Shown here: positions 36,227 to 47,973 of the stretch, one piece after another | How the letters are laid out: the number at the start of each line of letters is the position of its first letter | Numbering within the stretch: the stretch's first letter is position 1 | Program-made: the position numbers and the translations under genes | Assembly: GCA_019096065.1 (NCBI GenBank) | Contig: JAGUCH010000001.1 | Location: 2,232,001-2,296,000, forward strand | Reading direction: 5' to 3' | DNA from: Paracyclopina nana | Lineage: Eukaryota > Arthropoda > Copepoda > Cyclopoida > Cyclopettidae | DNA: 64,000 nt | Notes under the pieces: model-generated | Seen by the model: only the letters and a program-made list of their open reading frames with translations | Told to the model about the DNA's origin: nothing | Database searches by the model: none

Positions 36227-38915
36227 ATGAGGAACCAATTACCTTTAGTGATTTTATTTTTAGCTGGCAGCACAATTGCAGCTGTGCCTCTGGACGAGTC
36301 AATAAGAGGTAATTACTTATCAGTCCAATTCTTACAACCCACTTTTCACATTATTTTATCAGACTCACACAAAGAAGCCAACTTAACTGAAAGTGACCTA
36401 GTGAACATTTACGGGTCAGAAATGGATGGGATAAGAGAAGACAACACCACCATTAATATCAGATGGCTCAATGACATCACCATGCAAATATTCTGGGCCA
36501 ATGGCCAAAATGACTTGATATTTCTTTCCCCAAAACAGTCACTGATTGGATCTACCAAAGATGGCTGCACTTTTTCTGGAAAGTTTCGCTTTGACTTGTC
36601 AGGTGAAGCCACAGTGGTGGGGTGCCAAAGATCCGAAGAAACAATTGTCAGCATTGGAACATCCAATGTTGTCAAGCAATTTATTCTAAAAGGGGGATCC
36701 ACCAAGGAAGTTGTACAAAATACTTTGAATCAAAGAACAACGAGAAGTGCTGATTATAGCTACTACACAGCTGCTGGAGAGGGAACAAATGATTATTTTG
36801 ATTTTGACTATGAAGAAGACATGAATGGAATCGACAGCTTAGACACTGGAGAAGATCCCCCTGTCCTGGCTGCTTCGATTTCTGGCCCACCCCCTGATGA
36901 GATAACCATCACTATCAGCTTGGGATATGACACATCATTATTGAATTTTAAAGATGGTTCGACAATATTATGTCAATACTTGATTGCTTGCACTGCGCCG
37001 ATTTAGTTGTCGAAACCGCCACAGATGGCGTTAGATGCTTGGGGCTCTTAAAGCCATTAGGTTACGGAATAATCTAAACTAAACCTAAATTGCAATTTTG
37101 AACTTTTTCTGTAGTGAATTCCTGAAAATATTGTATCAAAGCAAGAAATTTGCCAAAAGGGACAGAAATAACTCCTTATTGATATCTGTAGTGGCTGAAT
37201 AATTGTCTGTCTGCATTTGTGTGAGTGGGAATGGCAATCTTTTTTATGGTAAATTGAGCCCATATTTTGGATTTTTTGCTTTTTTCGGGTCTGATCTACT
37301 TCAATGGTGCTAGAAAGATTGTAATGTAACCTTTTATTACTCTGACTATTTATGAAAGAGTCAAGAAAAGCGGAAACTTCTATGAACCCGCTTCATACGC
37401 CAAAATTTGGTGTTCGAATTTTAGCAGCGCCCCCTAGCGCTGCAACTGGGCTTGAAATAAAGCTTACTCCAAGCAATCAAGTATAGAATTTATCCCTGAG
37501 TTCCTATAATTATCAATTGTTTCAGGTTCATCAGAAGACACCGTGAACTTTATAAATCAAGCTATCGAGCTGGCCAGGCCACATTTCCGCCACTCAAGCC
37601 TGTCCAGTAAAATAAATTTGAGAGTTGTTCCTACAGTGCAGAAAGTGAATTTTGCCACCAAGGCTCAGTGGCTTTGTGATGGCAAAAATGATGATTTGGA
37701 AAACCTCATGGACAGTCGTAAAGGAAATGATATTCCTTTGATTATTTTTGCTGAGGATTGTGCAAATGGACAAAAAAGCGTCAGGACTGGGTGTGCTTTC
37801 ACGTAATGCAACCCCACGAGATACTTATTTGAACGTAACAAATTGTAGCTTTGTATTCACATAGGGGGGCTGGATGTGGCACAACAAATGGAAGAAACCT
37901 GGGCGTTATTGACTTGAGCTTTTGCAAAAAGTCCTCTTGGCTCCTAGTGCAAACAACCAATACTCTAGTTCATGAAATTGGCCACTTGGTGAACTACTAC
38001 AAAAGTATTTCTTAATTGAAAAAGCCATCTAATGAAATTCTTCATTGCAGCTTGGGATGCAACACGACTTTGCTCCTCACCATTTGGAAAGAGGTTGCAA
38101 TGCCAAAGGCTTCATGAGCTATGGAACTAATCTCCCTGAAAAATGGAGTGTTTGCAGCGACTCTGATTTTGTCGCCTGGTTCAACAACAAAGGATACACT
38201 TGCCCAACAATTGACTTTGGTATTACTTTCAAATTCATTTAATGATTTTTTGTGTGTGATTTTTAGGTTTATTTTTAGGTAAACGCAGTTGTGGAGCTAC
38301 TGAAAAAGCTAGTTGCTCAAGCTGTGGCTCAGGCCCAGATACTTGCAATGGCGAGTGTATTTGGGACTACAATGGATCTCAGTGTATCTTTAAAGAGACT
38401 GGATTTACCATTAGGGAAGGCTATGGCTGGCACAATGCAGAGGATCGAATTGAAAACTTGCAAATTGTTAAGGATATTTACTCAGTTGAGTCTTGTGAAG
38501 AATCTTGCTCAAACACTGTCAATTGCGTTGGATTCACTTACATCCCAAGTGCTTTGAGATGTGACCTGAAAGCTGATCAAATGGCTGTATTCTTTGACCA
38601 AGAGGATGGCATCATATCAGGAACTCTCAAACTGAGACCTGGAACAGGTTGGCACAACTCAGACAATTCAATATCAACAATTGCAGTGGCCACTGCTGAG
38701 ATTGCAAGTCAGTGCGAAACTCCCTGCAGAAACACTCCTGGATGTGTGGGATGGACCTACATAATTGTAAGAAATGCAAATCTCTGGAAAATACTATATT
38801 TTATGCTTTATAATTTTACCATTTTTAGGGCAAAAAGAGGTGCGATTTGAAGTCTGCTGACGATGCAGTGTATTATAACTTTGGCTATAACGATGTGGTT
38901 TCAGGGTTGATTTAA
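36227..38915 (+). CDS. Secreted M12B metalloprotease with cysteine-rich and PAN/apple domains
   Basis: Exons 36227..36308, 36363..36956, 37526..37802, 37865..37988, 38051..38219, 38279..38766 and 38829..38915 give 606 aa. The ATG at 36227 starts the signal peptide; an upstream in-frame ATG at 36176 would bury it. Propeptide and catalytic domain closely match the upstream paralogue, with HEIGHLLGMQHD at 354-365 and a FMSYG Met-turn. The processing site is weaker (RTTR). After the catalytic domain comes a compact cysteine-rich segment, then two PAN/apple-like domains with CVGFTY and CVGWTY, unlike the first gene. The 54-bp first intron is in frame without stops, so an 18-residue longer form could be made. 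The donor at 36957 (GTTCGA) is weak and sits just upstream of an inserted element. Confidence 0.85.
36979..37481. mobile_element. MITE-like insertion with 12-bp terminal inverted repeats and TA flanks
   Basis: CTTGATTGCTTG at 36979-36990 is repeated inverted as CAAGCAATCAAG at 37470-37481, and TA flanks both ends. The matching intron of the upstream paralogue is only 62 bp, while here it is 569 bp, so about 500 bp was gained. TA duplication suggests a Tc1/mariner-type origin. No transposase frame is visible. Confidence 0.6.
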
Positions 38916-39277
38916 TGCTTAAAGAGAGCCTTGAATAAAAGAGCCTGTGCGATTTATTGAAATTTTTTCTGCCACCCTTTCTTGCAACGTTGACAACTCA
39001 TAAATATATTTGCTTCGGCAGTTCATCCATCACAAATAAAGTAAGGACTGAAGGGTCTCAAAGCGCCATAAAAAAATATTGGCAGATTTTATTTTTTGTG
39101 TTGTTGACTCTTCTTGACATTTCTCACGATAAGCTCACGTTTACCTAATTGATAATGACCTAGATAAATAAAAAATATGAGAAACAAGTAGTCACTCCTG
39201 TAAAAAGCTTTAGATTTGAATCGTGTCCGAGTTAATCAAGGTTGCGAGAGTTGAATTTGCATGACATTCCGATCAGA
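38916..39277. other. Intergenic spacer upstream of DGAT2-like gene
   Basis: AT-rich, with no exon seen apart from the poly(A) signal of the upstream gene. Confidence 0.45.
38934..38939 (+). promoter_or_regulatory. Poly(A) signal of second protease gene
   Basis: AATAAA 19 bases after the stop codon at 38915. Confidence 0.6.
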
Positions 39278-41114
39278 ATGATCGAGTTTGCTCCAGTTGA
39301 TGTCCCGCTCAAAAGGCGGCTTGAAACGCTGGCGGTTTTGGTTTGGGGCAACCTCTTCCTCTTCACTGGTTTGGCCACAGTGATCAGCCTGCTCTACTGT
39401 CTTTTTTACACAAGTTTTTTATGGCCTTTTGCCATAGCCTATATTGCGTGGTACCTTTATGACCTTGACACCTGCAATAAAGGAGGAAGAAGGTAATCGG
39501 AGGACAAAAAGGTTTTCAAAGCAGTAGCTGTAATAATCCCGCATTTCCTGATTGTTATTTTGCACTCGGACACTACTTTTTTGCTGAAAAAGGCCAAAAT
39601 GGCCGAAAAACAAGGCCAATTCCTATATCTGCCATATTGGTACCTATCAAATTTCTGAGAGTAGGTAATGCAGCTTGGTAATTGATGCATAAGATATTGT
39701 TATATCGCTTGTTGGCCTTATTTTTCGCGTGATCATTGCGGTCACATCCAAAATAATTTTACTGCAATGTGAATGTAATAACAACGAGTTCTTTTTATGA
39801 ATCATAAAAATAGAATTGCAGGAGCAAATGGCTGAGAAACGCTGGAATTTGGAAGCATTATGCGGACTATTTTCCGGTTAAATTGGTGCAAACTGCGGAG
39901 TTGGATCCTAAAAAAGGGAATTATTTGCTTGGAAGCCATCCGCATGGAATTCTGTGCTCTGGTGCTTTCGCCTCTTTCGCAACAGAGGGCGCTGGCTTTT
40001 CGACTATTTTTAAGGGGCTCACTCCATATCTGCTAACGTTAGAAGGATTTCACCAAGTGCCAGGATTCAGAGAAATACTTATGCTCTCAGGTATTATTAG
40101 CACTATTTCTTGCGATGCGACCCAACTGAGATATGTATCAAAGGAATTGTTATGACAATTTTACGATTTGATGAATTCATGGTAAACTCAAAAATGCTCT
40201 CTTCTACTACTACAAGAAATTCTTAATATCCTTTACGAAAAGATATCTTGAGTTGCTAGGAAAAATCTTGACAAAAGCTGTAATCTTCTATGTTGAAAAG
40301 GTCCTTTTGTGACACACAAATATGTTGTGTTCGATGTTATGCAACACACTCGATATTCTACTCAAAATGTGTGCTATATGCATTATTGTGCTTATGGCAT
40401 GATTTGGGGTCAAATGATAATTATTTAAGGTGCTTGCGCTGCCACATCTAAAAGCATTGATCATTTATTGGGCACCAAGGAAAATGGTCGAGCCGTGGTT
40501 TTGGTGGTTGGTGGTGCTCGAGAGGTTTTATGCCAGGATCAAGAGCGAATTGAGCTCATCATAGCCAAAAGGAAAGGATTCATTAAGAAAGCACTTAAAC
40601 ATGGGTAATAAGACGAGTTATTATTTTAGTGCAGTCTCTTCATAGTGCTCTTCAAAAATGCTCTCAATGCAATGCAGTTTCTTTTAATTGGATTAAGGTC
40701 TTTTCTGGTGCCGACTTTCTCTTTTGGAGAAGCTTTCATATATGGCCAATTGATAGCTAATCCCAAGGGATCTCTGATTCGAACCATCCAGGAGAGAATC
40801 TTGGACAAAATCAGATTTCCTTTTCCCTTCTTCTTGGGCAGGGGAATATTTCAGTACACCTTTGGATACTTGCCACGTCGGCATCCAATTACTGTTGTTG
40901 GTAAATATTATACCCTTTGCATTGGAAGCCAATAATGCTACTAATGAGGTCTTTTGATGCAGTGGGCAAACCGATTCATGTGGGGAAAAATGAAAATCCT
41001 TCCGTGGGCGAAATTGACGCGCTGCATAAGAAATACATGGATGAATTGCAAGCTCTGTATTCTGAATACAATCCCATGTATGGAGACCCTAAAGTGGCGC
41101 TGCATTTTACGTAG
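39278..41114 (+). CDS. Diacylglycerol/monoacylglycerol O-acyltransferase (DGAT2/MOGAT family)
   Basis: Exons 39278..39492, 39822..40090, 40430..40604, 40698..40900 and 40963..41114 give 337 aa, near MOGAT length. The family makes diacyl- or triacylglycerol from acyl-CoA at the ER and lipid droplets. An N-terminal hydrophobic hairpin covers about residues 25-65. The signature YLLGSHPHGILCSGAF holds the catalytic HPHG (about 110-113). GGAREVL, RKGFIKKAL and VPTFSFGE are further conserved family blocks. The C-terminal exon contains VVVGKPIHV and an EIDALHKKYMDELQALY helix, as in DGAT2. The start is the first in-frame ATG. The acceptor at 40696-40697 was chosen over an upstream one because it restores the family alignment and avoids a stop. 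DGAT2 and MOGAT cannot be separated by eye. Confidence 0.9.
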
Positions 41115-41581
41115 ATGCCTCAAAAAATGCTGTAGCAAATCAGCCAACGATTTCTGTAAGAAGATTGCTTTTCTTTCTTGAAGATTTCAAAATGTCAGCT
41201 AAAATTGCGTAAGATTTGCCCTACTGAATAAAAAACCACGATCTTGCTATATCCAAACTTTTATGCAAAACTGTCACGGTAAATGGCTTACTTTTTTCCG
41301 CAAAACACCTTTGACAGGTTGTCTACTTACCTGACAGATGGCGCTAAGCACGAGAACCTTATATTAGCCTGTGTGCGCGAGCCAAAAAAGTGTGATTGAA
41401 TTTTCAAGCGCTACGTCTGCCGAAGGCCTTTGGATGAGAGCAATGACAGAGTAATCACTATATGTTGGCCTTCGCAAGGCCAAAGAAGTAATATGGAGAA
41501 TAAGGAAGCCTTAGTTGGAAAGGCTGGGCAACAAGGGTGACAGTCCTTACGAATCTTGTAGCGGTGCGGCACATTGACAAA
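41115..41581. other. Intergenic spacer between DGAT2-like and PPM1H-like genes
   Basis: Holds the poly(A) signal above. A (G/A)TGGCGCTA motif occurs near 41338. Nothing else is recognised. Confidence 0.4.
41227..41232 (+). promoter_or_regulatory. Poly(A) signal of DGAT2-like gene
   Basis: AATAAA 113 bases after the stop codon. Confidence 0.45.
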
Positions 41582-44500
41582 ATGTTGGCGAAATTGCTGA
41601 AGCGGAAAGAGTCCAGGCAGGCTATGGACTTGGCCAACCCCCACATAGACCAAGGACAACAGCAAACTCAGTCAGAACAACAGCCACAACTTCAGTACCG
41701 ATATCAAAGGCCAGACTTGCTCGGAAAGGTGAGTTGACATTTGGCTCAGAGGCCTCGAAAAAAATAGTACTGAATTTCGCAAATGTCATCTAATCAATTA
41801 CTTTCAAAGTGCTTTGGGCTGAAAATGCCGAAATAGTGGCGTCAACTTTTGCCTACATCATTTATATGCTGTTCATCTACCGTTCCTTAAGAAATGCATT
41901 ATTACAAATCCATGCAAAATGACAATTCTACGCAGCTAGTTTATGTACTGAGAACTACAAGCTTTGCGCAGAGGAATTTCGCGTTCCTATTCCTTAAGTA
42001 GTGTGTAAATGAACAGAGCATTAAGGTTAATCAGACCTGTTAATTAATTTTGATGTTAGCAACACGCTGTCAAATCTAAATCTCAGTTTCCCAAAGCTGT
42101 CTAAAGAGGGCTGGCTGGGCTACACCGTTTTTTTACGAAATAATATGACATTTTTTATTTGATATTTGGTAATTTTGAGGACAATGACCTCCTCAAGTTT
42201 TCGTTCCGATCGGAGCCGTAGTTTAAGCTCTACCTTAGTGTTTTTTGTTACCAAAAAAGGTCAGCTGTTCCTTAGAACGATGTGCCCTGGGTTGGCTCTC
42301 TGGGTCACATCATATTATTAGCGTGACTGTCAAATCTTGGCATGCATGTGCCAGCAAGAAGAGGGGTACTGAAGCGTATATGAGTGCCGATAAGTGAATT
42401 CACAGTGTCGCGCCAGCTATTTTAAGCTTGCCAAATGATACAAATAAAAAGCATAGAAAAATTAATGTAGCTGTTTAGTTATGACAACGAAATCTTGAAA
42501 ATTGGCTAGTTTTCATGTTGATAAGAATCATCTGTGCGGAGGAACTTTTTTTGTCCGAAAATCAAGTTAAAAAATGTCCGACAAGCCAAGTTGCAAAATG
42601 ACCGACATCTACTGCGTTTTTTGCCCGACAGATTTGTCATAGTTGTAAAATGTCCGACAAATAGAGTGTTAAATGATCGACAGGTTTTGACAAGTTGCAA
42701 AATGTCCGACACGATCCGTTTGTAAAATGTCCGACACGATCCGTTTGTAAAATGTCCGACACAAACTTCAGTACACATCTTAAGTTTTTTTTTGTAAAAA
42801 GTATATCAGCAATGACTTTAAAAATTGTAGACATTAAGATTAATTCCCCAAAAAAAAAAAAAAAATCCATGTAATTGTACTTGAGTCACAATAATGTTTT
42901 AGCCCTATTAACTAGGTTATGAAATAGGCAGCTAAAACATTTAATTGTTGTGCAGTCTTTAATAGGTAATTGAACTTACAAAAATGTGTCGGTCATTTTG
43001 CAACTATACCAGATGTGTCGGGCAAAACATGTACCTGTTGCCAATTTGTGTCGGTCATTTTGCAACAATACCAAATGTGTCGGGCAAAAAATGCACCTGT
43101 CGCCAAATTTGTGTCGGTCATTTTGCAACTATACCAAATGTGTCGGACATTTTGCAACATGGCGAAATGTGTCGGACAAAATGATGGAGCCCCATCTGTG
43201 CTTAACATTTACATCATAGCTGAGTGTGATGTTAATATCAATGTCTCGGAGGAATTAAAAAAAATCAATACGTATATATGAGCCAAAAAAGCGAAACGAC
43301 TGACTTATTTGAATCCACGTGGTAATTTGATCTTATAGCCTCAATCAATCCCTTTTCGGCTAATTTTGCCAGTAATGGCTTCAAGGAATCCCCGTGGTCG
43401 ATGTTGTGGTCATGTTCCATATGTGCATTTTAAATGTTTTGCAGCTGACTGAAACTGAATTAAGCAACAATGCCAGCCACATGAACCGACCGGTTGTCGT
43501 GCCAAAAAATGGCCTTTGTTTAGATTGCATCGGCTATGCAGAAGCGATCAACGCTGGCAAATCCAGATACAATGAGGATCAGGCCTGCATTTTTCAAGGC
43601 CAATTACGGCCACGACGTAATGCAATGAAGGCCTTCAACTACCTCTATGTTGGCCTTTTTGACGGCCATGGAGGCCCTGGGTGCGCGGTGAAGGCCTCCA
43701 AAGAGCTGCAACAAATTATCCATGAGGGTCTCGACGACGCCCTCGATTTGATTGTGGAAGCCTACAAATTGGAGATGTCCAAAAGTACGTTTTTTAAACA
43801 TACATTAAATTCATTGTACTTACTGGCAACTCAGTTGTCATTATGTATGAAACCTTGGAAAAACTACTGTACTAGGAGTTGTAGGCTTTCTCCTTGAATT
43901 ATAGATTCTCGACCAGCAGTTTTTCCATTTTGGATCACACCACGTACGTACGTAGTAGAAGAATAAATAGAATTAGCATCTTTGGAAGGTCATGTTATAT
44001 AGAAGCTACCAAATTCAATTATGCACTTATAATAGGGGCAGAAGCTAAATTTTACTCTTCCAGATGATAGAAATGGAGGCACCAGGAGAAGATCCTCCTT
44101 GGCACCAAAAGTAAATGGGATTGAAGATAAAGAGATCTCTCATGGTCTGGAGGAGGTGAGAATCGTCAACGGGATCCTACCAAGTGATGATGAAGAGGAG
44201 GACTTTGATGAGGACGAGTACAACGAGGAGAAAGAGGTGAAAATGTCCCTAGATGAGTTGATCTCCGGAGCTCTGGAATCCGCCTTTTGGGCCATGGACA
44301 AGCTCATCTTGAAGGATAAAGAGGCTGGCTTCAGAATAAGGTAGCTCACAGCAAAGAATCCCAAAAGAATTCACCCAACCTTTCCTGCTCTTAAAATTAT
44401 TCAGTGGAGGATCTTGTGCACTTGTGGCACTCTTCATCCTTGATAAGCTGTACATAGCCAATGCTGGGGACTGCCGAGCCTGCATCTACGATCCGCTCCA

Positions 44501-45583
44501 ACCGATTCTGGTGCCAATGTCCTACGACTTCACGCCCGAATCTGACCGCCAAAGAATCCAGCTCATCGCGTACCAAAGGCCGGAGCTGTTGAGGCACCCA
44601 GTGACCAAAGAGAAATTGTATAATCGCCACGTGTTATCTCGTAAGCCAAAGCACGATGAGGTCGGCATGAATACAATCATGTACCGTGACTTTTACATGG
44701 CTGGCTGGTCGTGTCGTGACGTCACTTCCGAGGACGTCCGGTTAGTTCCACTCATCACCGGAAGAGGCAAACAATGCAGGCTTTTGGGCACGGTGGGCGT
44801 GGCCAGAGGATTGGGCGACCATGACCTCATCGTTAAATCCTCCATGGTCAACTGCAAGGAATTTCTGACTTGCCAACCGGAGGTCAGAGTTAAGGTAAAA
44901 TTAAAAATGCTTTAATTAAGCAAAGAGTGGCAGAACCTAAATCCTGCAAGAGTAAATTAAGAGTGGCTATTTCTACAGTCCGACTCTCAGAAACCGCACC
45001 AAATGTAAACAAGCCTTAGCGCGGCTTGGCTGTGCGGCTGTTGCGTTTTCCGTGGGGCAACCTGTAATATAGCAACATTCGGCAAACAGGAAATATTTGC
45101 TCTTTTCAAAGTATTTTTTGAAAGCCGTTTTGTATTTAAATACTTTTATGCTAAAGTGCTTTAAAAATGCATGAAAAATCGATGAGCGGATTCTATCAAA
45201 AATTGCTCAAATGAAATCCAAAATGAAATAAGCGGAAAAAAAATCTGGTAGAAAGAATGTGCAGTATCGAGGAAAGTTATATTCTTTTATAGGCTTTCGA
45301 TGAATTGTCAGAGGGGTCAATGCTAGTGATGGCCTCGGATGGGCTTTGGGACGTGATGACCAATGCCAATGTCCACACGTTTTTCAAGACAGCACCACCT
45401 TCTCTCCAGTCAGTGGAGGACTTTGCCAAAGGTTTGGTGCTGGAAGCCAGAGGAGAGCAAGTTCCAGATGGATTTTGGGAGAAGAGCAATGGAGATTTGG
45501 CATCCGGAGATGACATTACCTGCTTCACTGTCAGCATTGCAGAAGTGAAACGAGCTTTGATCAAGGCTGATCAGAAATTATAA
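41582..45583 (+). CDS. PPM1H: PP2C-type protein phosphatase, PPM1H/J/M subfamily
   Basis: Exons 41582..41728, 43445..43784, 44064..44340, 44405..44894 and 45293..45583 give 514 aa, the length I recall for human PPM1H. This Mg/Mn-dependent Ser/Thr phosphatase subfamily dephosphorylates Rab GTPases opposite LRRK2 (known for PPM1H). Visible signatures are RPDLLG before a TETEL block, GYAEAINAGKSRYNEDQA, the metal-binding FDGHGG (about 122-126), ANAGDCRA, ASDGLWDV and GDDITCF. An acidic insert (DDEEEDFDEDEYNEE) sits in exon 3, where the subfamily also carries a flap insertion. Exon 1 is separated from the rest by a 1.7-kb intron filled with opposed tandem repeats. The start is the first in-frame ATG. 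Confidence 0.9.
42536..42775. repeat. Tandem array, AAAATGTCCGACA type (left arm)
   Basis: Repeated units of the form GTTGCAAAATGTCCGACA, including an exact duplicated 26-base segment with CACGATCCGTTTGTAAAATG at 42711-42763. It lies in PPM1H intron 1. The same motif recurs in inverse orientation at 42984-43192. Confidence 0.8.
42984..43192. repeat. Tandem array, TGTCGG(A/T)CATTTTGCAAC type (right arm)
   Basis: Several copies of TGTGTCGGTCATTTTGCAAC followed by ATACCAAATGTGTCGGGCA. It is the reverse complement of the left array, separated from it by about 210 bp that includes an uninterrupted A run near 42850. Confidence 0.8.
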
Positions 45584-46258
45584 ATTATATTGCCATGGCC
45601 AAATATAAACATTCTTTGTATTCGCGAACGAAAAACGCGGTGCTCTATCGATTCCGGATGCTCACAAATATTGGCCCCAAATCAGCTTATTACAAAAGCT
45701 AAATTGCAAATCGCATTTTTCATTTGGATCATTGGAAAAACGTCATGGATATTGCTTTTAATTATTCCTAACATCGATCACTTAGATTTACCAAAATGAT
45801 TGCAAGGCCTTTTATGGGTACATACAGGAAATGGGCAATACCAATCCTACATTATAAAGGCCTATTTGTCGGGCTTCCTTCTGAGCAAAACTACGTTTGA
45901 GCTTATTGATCGACAAAAAGTGCAGCAAAGGTTAAGATGCGACGCACTTGATTTTTAGCTGACGGCTGCAATTGAGTTCAAGAGAAGTGCGTAGGCTTAT
46001 AGCATTTACATGGTAAGTCGCGAGCAATCAAAAGAAAACTGCTGAAAAGCCATCATACAAATTTGATAGTGTTTTGATAAACGGACTTAATTTTCCATCA
46101 AGAAAATATTGAAAGGTCAATCCGAAAATGTCCTTTACAACTACATAATTTTGAAGCAAAATAACTAAAATCGTTTCTTTTTCCTTAGAATTGCGAGGGT
46201 AAGCGCAAGTTTTCTGGCCGAGTTTTAAACAGATTTAATTTTAATCACAGCTTTAAAT
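45584..46258. other. Intergenic region between convergent PPM1H and coiled-coil genes
   Basis: AT-rich 3'-to-3' spacer. No exon is recognised and no AATAAA is obvious for either gene. Confidence 0.4.
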
Positions 46259-46968
46259 TCATGTTGTGGGCAAACTCGTGGAATTTGCAATATTTAGTGT
46301 GTCATCCATGGTCCAAAATGTTTCACTGCAGTGATGATTTGCTTGCTGTAAAGCCATCAAAGTTTCTTGAAACACTGCCTGAGTCATGTCCAAATTATGG
46401 CCCAAATCATTCAACTTTTGAGGGACTTTGGTGTAGTTGTCATGCACATTGGTTCTTATAGCTTTGTACAAGTTTAAATTGCGTTGGTATAAGGTCTTAT
46501 GCAAAAGGCTTTTAAATTCTTCAGGCTCACCAGGCTCATCTACAAATCAAATATTCATGATCCATGATGAAAAAACATTATTTTCAAAGTCAAATGCTTA
46601 CTTGAAATTGATTGACCTTGAGAAGTAGGAGAGCCCACTGAAGTGGCGCCACCTAGCGACAACGAGGTTAATTGGCCTAATACTGACGTCACACTATGGC
46701 CCATCAATCGCAATTTGCTAGAATTTCAAATTGGCTCATTCAACTTTTTATGGCAATTGTAGTTATCCTCATATGGGACTAAAAATATCCTCAGCTCAAA
46801 TCTCATCTTACATGGCACGAAAAGCAATAAAATGGAGCATTTATTGATTAAACAGTGCAATCACCTTGCATTTGACAGTTTTTCAACAGCTTCTTCCGCC
46901 TGCTCAATTTCAACTTTTGTAGCTTCATTTTGTTCCAAAGAACTTTCATTTTTGGTTGGAGAAGCCAT
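46259..46968 (-). CDS. Small coiled-coil protein, possibly BLOC-1 subunit 3-like
   Basis: Minus-strand exons 46968..46865, 46717..46602 and 46539..46259 give 166 aa with agreeing phases. The N-terminal exon is acidic (NEATKVEIEQAEEAVEKL). A Gly/Ser/Thr-rich linker follows (LTSLSLGGATSVGSPTSQGQ). The last exon is predicted helical (LYQRNLNLYKAIRTNVHDNY, NDLGHNLDMTQAVFQETLMA). There is no signal peptide or membrane segment. Size and layout, a disordered N-terminus then a ~90-residue helix ending near LNIAN, recall BLOC1S3, a subunit of the complex that sorts cargo to lysosome-related organelles; this is a weak guess. The N-terminal exon alone could be misread as a 35-residue peptide with its own AATAAA. 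Confidence 0.6.
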
Positions 46969-47973
46969 ACTCCAAAATTCGACACAGCCCACTGTGAACT
47001 GTGATGAAGGACTAGAAGCGCCATTCAGCTGAACTGAGACGAGGTTTCATAGAAAGCGCGGGAAATTCAAAAGTGGCGTGACAACAGCGATAGCAGAGGG
47101 GCTTTGCGTGATGAACAAATGCTAAACATTTCACCCAAGATGTATGTAGTGAGGTATGGTGCAAAGAAAATGAGTAACCATAAACCTTTGATAGCAGCTC
47201 CGTTTAGTACCTCCATTCATATTCTAGTTTAGTGAGGTTTCATACAAAATGCATGAAATCTCATTTATTTGTTTTGGTGAAGATATTTTGCAAGATGATT
47301 CTTGGATAAGAAAAGCAATCTAACTCTTGGCTTCTAGCTTTCAAAACAACAATTCTTCCTTAGTTTTGACAGGGTAAGAGATGATGAAGCCATCTAAAAT
47401 GATAAAAACCAATCCACTTATATTTTCAGTGCGTCAAGCCTAAAATGACGGGTTTACCCTGTTTTGAATGCCAATTCGCCGAAATTGACTTCAGCAGAAT
47501 TGACGATATTTTTCGAGTGAAGTCGTTTACGTATTTTATGGCGAGATTGCCATGATTTAGCAAAGTTCAGGGACCAATCACAACCTGAGAAGAGGACCTT
47601 TTTTCTGCTGTTCAAAGACAATGATCGAAACTTTTATGGTTGCTTTCAGAGACTATCTGCTTGCTTGCTAGTTTTATTTTCAACTTACTCAGAAACTGTT
47701 AATTAGTTAATCTTGCTTTTCTTTCAGATAAAGGTGACATTTGCCAAGGAAAAAAGCAAAAAGGGCGCAACGCGACATTTATTTTACGGGGAAATTACTA
47801 TTTCAGACATGGGAGATAAATGTAATTTTTTGTAACCAACCTTGCTTCAAAGCACCTTGTTACAGCACATGGGCTGTGTGCACCACCACTGGGCTACTAC
47901 TGCGCTGCAGTTTCTTTTAGTTCAAGGCAAAAGTGGACTGGTGAGTTTGAGTTGACACTGCTACCACAAAGTC
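46969..47973. other. Divergent intergenic region upstream of PRPP-synthetase-like gene
   Basis: About 1 kb between divergent starts; it presumably holds both promoters. No exon or repeat is recognised. Confidence 0.4.

Noticed and set aside
43394-43444. Upstream extension of PPM1H exon 2 as an alternative start
   Set aside because: Preceded by a GCAG acceptor; exon 1 at 41582 supplies the conserved RPDLLG block.
46865-46968. A stand-alone 35-residue peptide gene with its own AATAAA
   Set aside because: A donor at the end and an acceptor at 46718 join it in phase to the downstream coiled-coil exons.
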